A stretch of DNA of 64,000 nt from Yponomeuta sedellus (lineage: Eukaryota; Arthropoda; Insecta; Lepidoptera; Yponomeutidae): the NCBI GenBank assembly GCA_934045075.1, contig OW203724.1, positions 6,931,473 to 6,995,472 of the forward strand, given 5' to 3'. The notes beneath the pieces were generated by a model that did not search any database, had not been told where the DNA came from, and saw nothing but the letters and a program-made list of their open reading frames with translations. Shown piece after piece: positions 58,769 through 64,000 of this stretch. Each line of letters begins with the position of its first letter. Position 1 is the stretch's first letter. The position numbers and the translations under genes were made by a program.

Positions 58769-61700
58769 ATGGCGCGGACGCAACAGTGGTGTGCGCTCGT
58801 TGCGACACTCATCGCGCTGTTCGGTACGTTACCAAGACGGATACATTATCCTCCGATCCTTCAAGTTTAGTGTTTTCGCTTATTTCGTAATTATTTTAGA
58901 AAATCAGCTATCATTCGTAGTTTTGAAGTGTAGCGGTCTTATTTATAATAAACACGATCTAACTAACGCCACCAATGGAATACAAGGCTATAATTATAAT
59001 AAATAAAGATGCTAGAACGTAGTATCAACATCCTAGGACTTTAATCGATTTCCGCTAAAGTCCTAAAAATGTATTCCATTCGGATCACATGATCCGAGTG
59101 GAATATTTTGCTTGGTTTGATGTGATCCGTCGCGACTGTGATCCGTTTCTTTGATTCGGATGGACGTACCCGGTTGTTCATCCTAGGTTCTAGACTGTTG
59201 TCAAGCTGCATCTGAGGAATGGTTTGAGTCGTTTTTTTGTCTATAATTGTAATAAGCCAATCGGATAATATGTCATAATATTTGTAGGTACTTACTTACC
59301 TATAGATAAGTTTGGTCTTGTCTGAAAAAAAAAATTCACGTGTGGATTGTGAAACATGTGCAAAGGATAAACAAATTAGACCGATAGTAAATACTTAAGT
59401 AACGTTCTGTCACGCTCTTTTCTGAGAAATTCGAAGAGACAGCACTACAATTAAGTATTTACTTAGAGAAATTTTCATTTCAGAAACTGGCACATATATA
59501 ATTTTCAACCCTTACCTAACCCTAGGGTCATCGCTGGTGGACGCCCAGCGAAAACCAATTAAGGAGGCCTTGTTCCTGCACAACGACACGCTTACCAACG
59601 CCACGTTCGAGGACTGCGTGTGGCGGCGGGACTGGGAGCCCTGCCCCGACCCAGAGCTCAAGTTCCACCTCTACACAGAGGCTGAACCCACCAAAAAAGT
59701 CGTAAGTCATACTGGTGATCGACTATCTTTGTACCTACTAATAAATTTATCCTGAGAATCCTAGGCCTCGGAGGAGTTTTTAAACAATACACTCGTACAT
59801 ACTTAGTGGAAAGAAGACTGACACACCTAATCACTACGATGCCCTACCCCATGTTTTGCCGTACGTACAAAAAAACCCGTGATTTCGGCATAATATTACT
59901 CTCACAGGGGAAATTAAACTTTAGCTAACCAGACAGGTGGATGTGTTCGGAAACTGTTTCCCTGTACTGTACTGTACTGTACGGGGTTTCCCCGGTACTG
60001 TACTGTACTGTACGGGGCTAAGGCGAAAACAAACATTCTTGGGTGAAAATCTCTGGAAAATACCTAGTCAGTTGATGTGTCACCACCACATCTCTTTTCA
60101 CTGGTCAATCACACGGAACGACGCCGATCGCGACGATCTGCGAGCGCGGCGTTCGTACGGTTTTATCCAACATCGGTAATTTGTTCGATGGTGGTGATTC
60201 TCGACCATCCTTTTAATCCAACAATCATGACGACCTCTGTGGCGTAGCAAAGCGCGTCTGCCTACCAAAGAGGTCCCGGATTCGAATCCCGGCTGGGGAC
60301 AAAAAAAACCCAGGTCTTGGATGTTTACATGTTTGTGATGTCGTTGTTTCTGATTCCCACGACACAGGGTATCCCACAAGCAATGTATGTGCCTGTATGT
60401 AAATGTTATGTTATTGGCCACCTCTGTGTTTATCAAGGAACTGATATGAATTTACAGATTCGTGTTCTTCAACACAAAACCGGTCCATTAGACTTCTAAT
60501 TGGATAGTCATCATGATGGATGACACAGGTTGCCCTTCTAATATAAATGTGAAAGTGAAGATGTTTGAACTTTGAAGAACGGATTTACATGAAACTTTAC
60601 GTACAGATGGACAAAAATCTGAATTGCGGTATAGGATACTTGATAGCCCGATGCGTTCCCACGCGATAATTTATAACACGGGCGAAGCCGGTCGGCGGTA
60701 CCTATCGTTTATGTTCTAAGAGAAAAGTTTTCTGTAATTATAATAAATTCTATGCTCGTTTTAGAGGGGAAATTTGAAAGGCGATTTATTTTGTATGCTA
60801 CATTGTTAGGCATGTAATGTGCTGTGTTTATTAGGTAACTCATATATCTACCTACAGAACAGATATAGGTAACAAACTATCAAGGTAGTAGATAAAAAAA
60901 AATTGTCACAAGCACGGGACACAGAAACAGATTGGAGCTGTTTAGTAAAGTAAAGTCACATGATAACGTGACAGAATAGTTGCCGACAGCATAGTGCTCG
61001 TATATAAAATAACATAAACAAATGATCTTGTCATAAGCGTTTGTACAAAATTGACTTCACGCCTGTATCCCGGACGGACAGAGTCAAGGATTTGCCACTT
61101 GCCATGCCACGATCCTTACAGATCTCTTTTGTTCGTTTCATATTCATAAGTCGTTGCATCACATATCTTTGATATCAGATGTTTGTTCTGTGTGTTGCTT
61201 GCACGCAGACCAATTTCGGGTACTTACCTTTAATGTTAAAATAACTGAATTTTTGGCTAAATAAGTACTTAGGTTAGGCTCCTCTTCCGATCTGTACTAT
61301 TTCTTGCGAAAATATATCTATTTAGGCAGATATCTATTTAAATCGTCCATCATAGGACTTATAGAAAGTCTGTAGAACCCACACTCTAGGTACATGCTAG
61401 TTGATCCAATTGGAGAGTAACGAGAGTAAAATATATTAAAAGGTTTACATATCTAGTATCTAAAATACATTAAAAGGCTCACATATTTTCACTGCAATTA
61501 TGCAGTCAAAATATGTAAGCATAGGTAATTGCAGTCAAAATATGTACCTAAGCCTTTTTAGATAATATGTAAACCTTTTAATGTTTTTTCTTTTCTGGTG
61601 TGAACAAGAAAGAGTTCTAGTGTAATCTAATCTAATAATCGCATTCTAAGGATTCTTAATTTATGCTTATTAGAATTTATCTCTTTTTACAAATCTTTGC

Positions 61701-63287
61701 GTAGTTTCCCAGGAATAGTAAATGAATAAACGATTCTACGATTAGGTAGGTACTACTTACCTACACAAGAAAAATTAGCGTGTGAATCTTGAATTTTCAT
61801 CACTACAATGGCAATTATAGAAAAATAATACTATAATTAGTCATTAATTATTACTTTTTCAAGATGATGGTCGATAAATAACTCACACGAGTCGCACCGC
61901 TCACCACACGCAATTGCATTGATGTATTTTTTCACAACACTAATTATGTTGCTAATTTCTACAGATTCACTAAAAAGAGAAAAGAACGCTGGAATCGAAG
62001 AGAAAAACGTAAAGTCTAGACCTGCCTGCCTGTAATAAGTCTGGGATACTTTTCCTGACTTATTACAGGCGAACGTGAATTGCAGTCACGTTTTTCTCTG
62101 AAATTGATTCATTCATTTTGTAAGGCCCCCTCCAAAAATCAGTTTCAGTACATCTGTGCAGGTTACTTACGTCACGGGCGTAAGCTATGAAATGTAAAGG
62201 TTCACGTGTCGTCGACTGTTCATCGGTCTAACATAGGTTCTAATAGAGTAGTTACAGTCAACAGCACATCAACTTTTACATTCCAGCACCCATTAGGTTG
62301 ACCTGCTGTCGACTGTACGTTGTTCATTATATCAGGCTCTGGCTCTGCTCATTCTTTTTCAGTAAGTATGTAGGTACAAAGATGTTGCGAGTCGCGCATG
62401 CCTGGCTGTCGGTTCCCTATTCATATCACGCTTCTGAAAAATGCGTCCAAATACCCGTTAGGTAACCTCGTCCTCTTTAGGAGTTGAAGTTACGTTCATT
62501 CATTATTAATGCTATTTAAATTAGCCAGGCACTAGAGCGGTGGTAATGTGGCGGTGGCACGGCGGCCTTACATTCTGGAGGTCGTAGGTTCGAACCCCGT
62601 GCATGTACCAATGACTTCGTTTTCGAAGTGGAACACGACAAATTGATTGGTGGCAAGACATAGGCCTATATTTGGTGGGTTATTAGTATTACTAGTGGCG
62701 GTTTACCACCAGTAATGCTACTCGTTTGACATCAACCAGGGGTCACGGGTAAGACATTCTGACGCAAGTAGCATCAACTCCCACTTGCTGCCTGCCCTTC
62801 TCTGAGATAATTCTACAAGAAATGTCACTTAAGTTCAACAAGAAGACATTCAAACACAGGGGTTCTCTATTGCGTAAGTATCCACTGAGTTGAGTGAAGT
62901 TGATTTTTACTTTTTTAAGGTACTTCAGCTGTCAAATGCATACATATTTTGACACTTTGGAGTCTTCTAAATGCTTAACTCGATACAGTGGAATGTTACG
63001 TAATAGAAGGGAAGTCACTAGGTATAAAGACAGCAATCTAGGTCCTAACCCTGCTCAAGCCTTTTCTACCTGTAACACAGTACGCTTTCACAGCACCTCT
63101 GCTGGGAAAGCTACGTGAAATACCTAAGGGTTTTTAGTATTTTATTGATTGACTGTTCTCCAGGTAGACCTGTTCAGCGAGGACTGGCTGCGTCAAAGCG
63201 GCTGGGAGCCGTCACATGAGACGATCCTACTCATCCACGGGTACGCCGGAGGCGACGACACTCTGCCCATCGTGGTGTTGCGTGATG
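58769..63287 (+). CDS. Secreted lipase-like protein, 5' three exons (continues past the window)
   Basis: Exon 1 58769-58823 (ARTQQWCALVATLIALFG, a signal peptide; donor TTCG|GTACGT). Exon 2 59526-59701 (acceptor AACCCTAG, donor GTC|GTAAGT). Exon 3 63164-63287 (acceptor TGTTCTCCAG, donor GATG|GTGAGC). Phases 1 and 0 match at the two internal junctions. Exon 2 gives NDTLTNATFEDCVWRRDWEP then CPDPELKFHLYTEAE. Exon 3 gives LRQSGWEPSHETILLIHGYA. The CPD-x-KFHLYT start and ILLIHGYAG (oxyanion-side HG) are hallmarks of the neutral/pancreatic lipase family (PF00151). The GxSxG serine and the Asp/His of the triad would lie in later exons outside the window. Substrate cannot be told; some insect members have lost the serine. 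Confidence 0.75.
59073..59171 (-). mobile_element. One-arm fragment of the 'GGGTACGTCCACTCGGAT' foldback
   Basis: CCATTCGGATCACATGATCC ... GATGTGATCCGTCGCGACTG ... GGATGGACGTACCC matches the right arm of 7258-7809. It lies in intron 1 of the lipase-like gene. Confidence 0.7.
60233..60300 (+). repeat. tRNA-like SINE head
   Basis: CCTCTGTGGCGTAGCAAAGC (A-box side) and CCCGGATTCGAATCCCGG (B box). The 3' part continues into an A-run and unrelated sequence. No good cloverleaf acceptor. Confidence 0.5.
61435..61582. mobile_element. Small foldback/MITE, 18-bp perfect TIR
   Basis: ATTAAAAGGTTTACATAT (61435-61452) and its exact reverse complement (61565-61582). The interior has a second inverted pair around CATTTTCACTGCAATTA-like strings (AGTCAAAATATGTA twice). 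Confidence 0.65.
61999..62099. repeat. Nested foldback of 101 bp
   Basis: Outer arms AGAGAAAAACGT (61999-62010 and inverted 62088-62099); inner arms CCTGTAATAAGTC (62029-62041 and inverted 62057-62069). Confidence 0.6.
62880..62995. mobile_element. MITE, 'GCATTTCACTCTGTCGAG' family, inverted copy
   Basis: Reverse-complement relative of 42927-43046, with the same CACTGAGTTGAGTG and CAGCTGTCAAATGCA motifs. Located in the lipase-like intron, 170 bases before exon 3. Confidence 0.6.
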
Positions 63288-63480
63288 GTGAGCGAGCGTT
63301 TTGACATATTCTATGACTTTAGAAACGACGCGTGATGGTGAGCTAGCGTTTCGACATATTCTATGACTTTAGAAACGACGCGTGATGGTGAGCTAGCGTT
63401 TCGACATATTCTATGACTTTAGAAACGACGCGTGATGGTGAGCTAGCGTTTCGACATATTCTATGACTTTAGAAACGACG
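63281..63480 (+). repeat. 50-bp minisatellite containing the exon 3 splice donor
   Basis: Four units of exactly 50 bases start CGTGATGGTGAGC at 63281, 63331, 63381 and 63431; units 2-4 are identical and unit 1 differs at two positions. Each has the donor GATG|GTGAGC. The first unit overlaps the end of lipase-like exon 3. Confidence 0.95.
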
Positions 63481-64000
63481 CGACGACGAAAATTGCCAAA
63501 CTGTTGTAGACAACTTTCTTGTAAAAGTAGGCATGTAACGTATACAGGCAGCGGTAGTGAGGAATCTAAATCAGCTCCTTTGACAGTTGAACTCGCAACA
63601 ACGATAAAAGAATTTATGGAAGAAAGCCATAGGTATTAATAATACATAATAATTACTTAAGTAGTAGATGAAGCTGGTGTGAGTAATGTTAATGATTCTA
63701 TTGGCGTTATATAGTTTTAAGTTAGCCTTTTAGTATTAAATAGGTATAAGTAACAGTGTCTAAACTAAATGTATTAAAAATACATGACACTCTTATTCTG
63801 TTTTAGTGCATAAAAATAATTAAGTACTTACTTTTCCTATACGTAAGCTACTTATGTATAAAATTGCAGTGCCCTTACAGGGCTCATGTTGCGCACTATT
63901 ATACCTATATGTTAAGACCTATTCTGTACCACATGAAGCAATAAACGAAATTGATATTGATATATATTGATTATTACATACATAAATTATTATTACTATA
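63481..64000. other. Intronic sequence to the window edge
   Basis: Presumed intron 3 of the lipase-like gene; AT-rich, no exon seen. Confidence 0.4.

Larger units (their letters stand above)
59702..63163 (+). other. Intron 2 of the lipase-like gene, repeat-rich
   Basis: 3.5 kb holding a (TGTAC)n double cluster (59963-60014), a tRNA-like SINE head (60233-60300, GGTTCGAATCCC-like B box ATTCGAATCCC), a Helitron-like piece (60536-60690), two small foldbacks (61435-61582; 61999-62099), a second tRNA-like sequence (62535-62615, GTTCGAACCCC) and a MITE (62880-62995). No additional exon seen. Confidence 0.55.

Noticed and set aside
63281..63480. CRISPR-like array
   Set aside because: The four 50-bp units are directly contiguous and identical throughout, with no unique spacers; this is a eukaryotic minisatellite.

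Overview
The window looks like nuclear DNA of a moth or butterfly (Lepidoptera). It is AT-rich, has small spliced genes, and is crowded with repeats I recognise from lepidopteran genomes: the 'AGGGTTCCGTACCT ... GTCCGTCTGTCC' family, RTE-type LINE tails ending 'GAGGCCTTTGCCCAGCAG', and short elements ending in 'CAGCTAGT'. The assignment rests on pattern recognition, not on a search.

Layout. 0-28 kb is mostly non-coding and holds foldback elements, MITEs, SINEs and two weak minus-strand exon sets (about 11.2 kb and 20.2-20.7 kb). At 28.45-28.60 kb is the last exon of a FAM89/LRAP25-like gene whose 5' part lies outside the window or was not found. 29-33 kb has a TIR element, a Helitron-like relic and a 5'-truncated R1-like LINE. 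33.5-42.3 kb is a nested block: a tandemly repeated unit whose second copy was split by a 4.9-kb DIRS-type tyrosine-recombinase retrotransposon (35372-40244, with inverted termini and an internal complementary region) and by a 1.9-kb TIR element carrying a broken THAP domain (40327-42228). A second THAP first exon (minus, 42.6 kb) lies divergent to a Dpy-30 gene (43.76-44.19 kb).

45.7-50 kb holds an RSPH1-like MORN-repeat radial-spoke gene (minus, three exons, all junctions in phase). It is bracketed by two inverted copies of a 213-bp TA-flanked MITE, with a GC-rich tandem repeat beside it. 51.2-52.4 kb is a single-exon CCDC85-family coiled-coil gene (minus). 53.5-58.4 kb is LINE and satellite material. 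From 58.77 kb to the right edge runs the 5' part of a secreted lipase-like gene (plus): three exons are visible and the third splice donor lies inside a 50-bp minisatellite.

The genes do not form a pathway or operon; this is ordinary eukaryotic gene order. Dpy-30 belongs to H3K4 methyltransferase complexes, RSPH1 to sperm/cilia axonemes, CCDC85 to cell junctions, FAM89 to adaptor roles and the lipase to secreted lipid hydrolysis. The most unusual content is in the mobile elements: a palindromic tRNA-related SINE family (five copies, all with target duplications), a 5S-rRNA-derived SINE (three copies with target duplications), the DIRS element with a paralogous empty site, and the THAP element relic.
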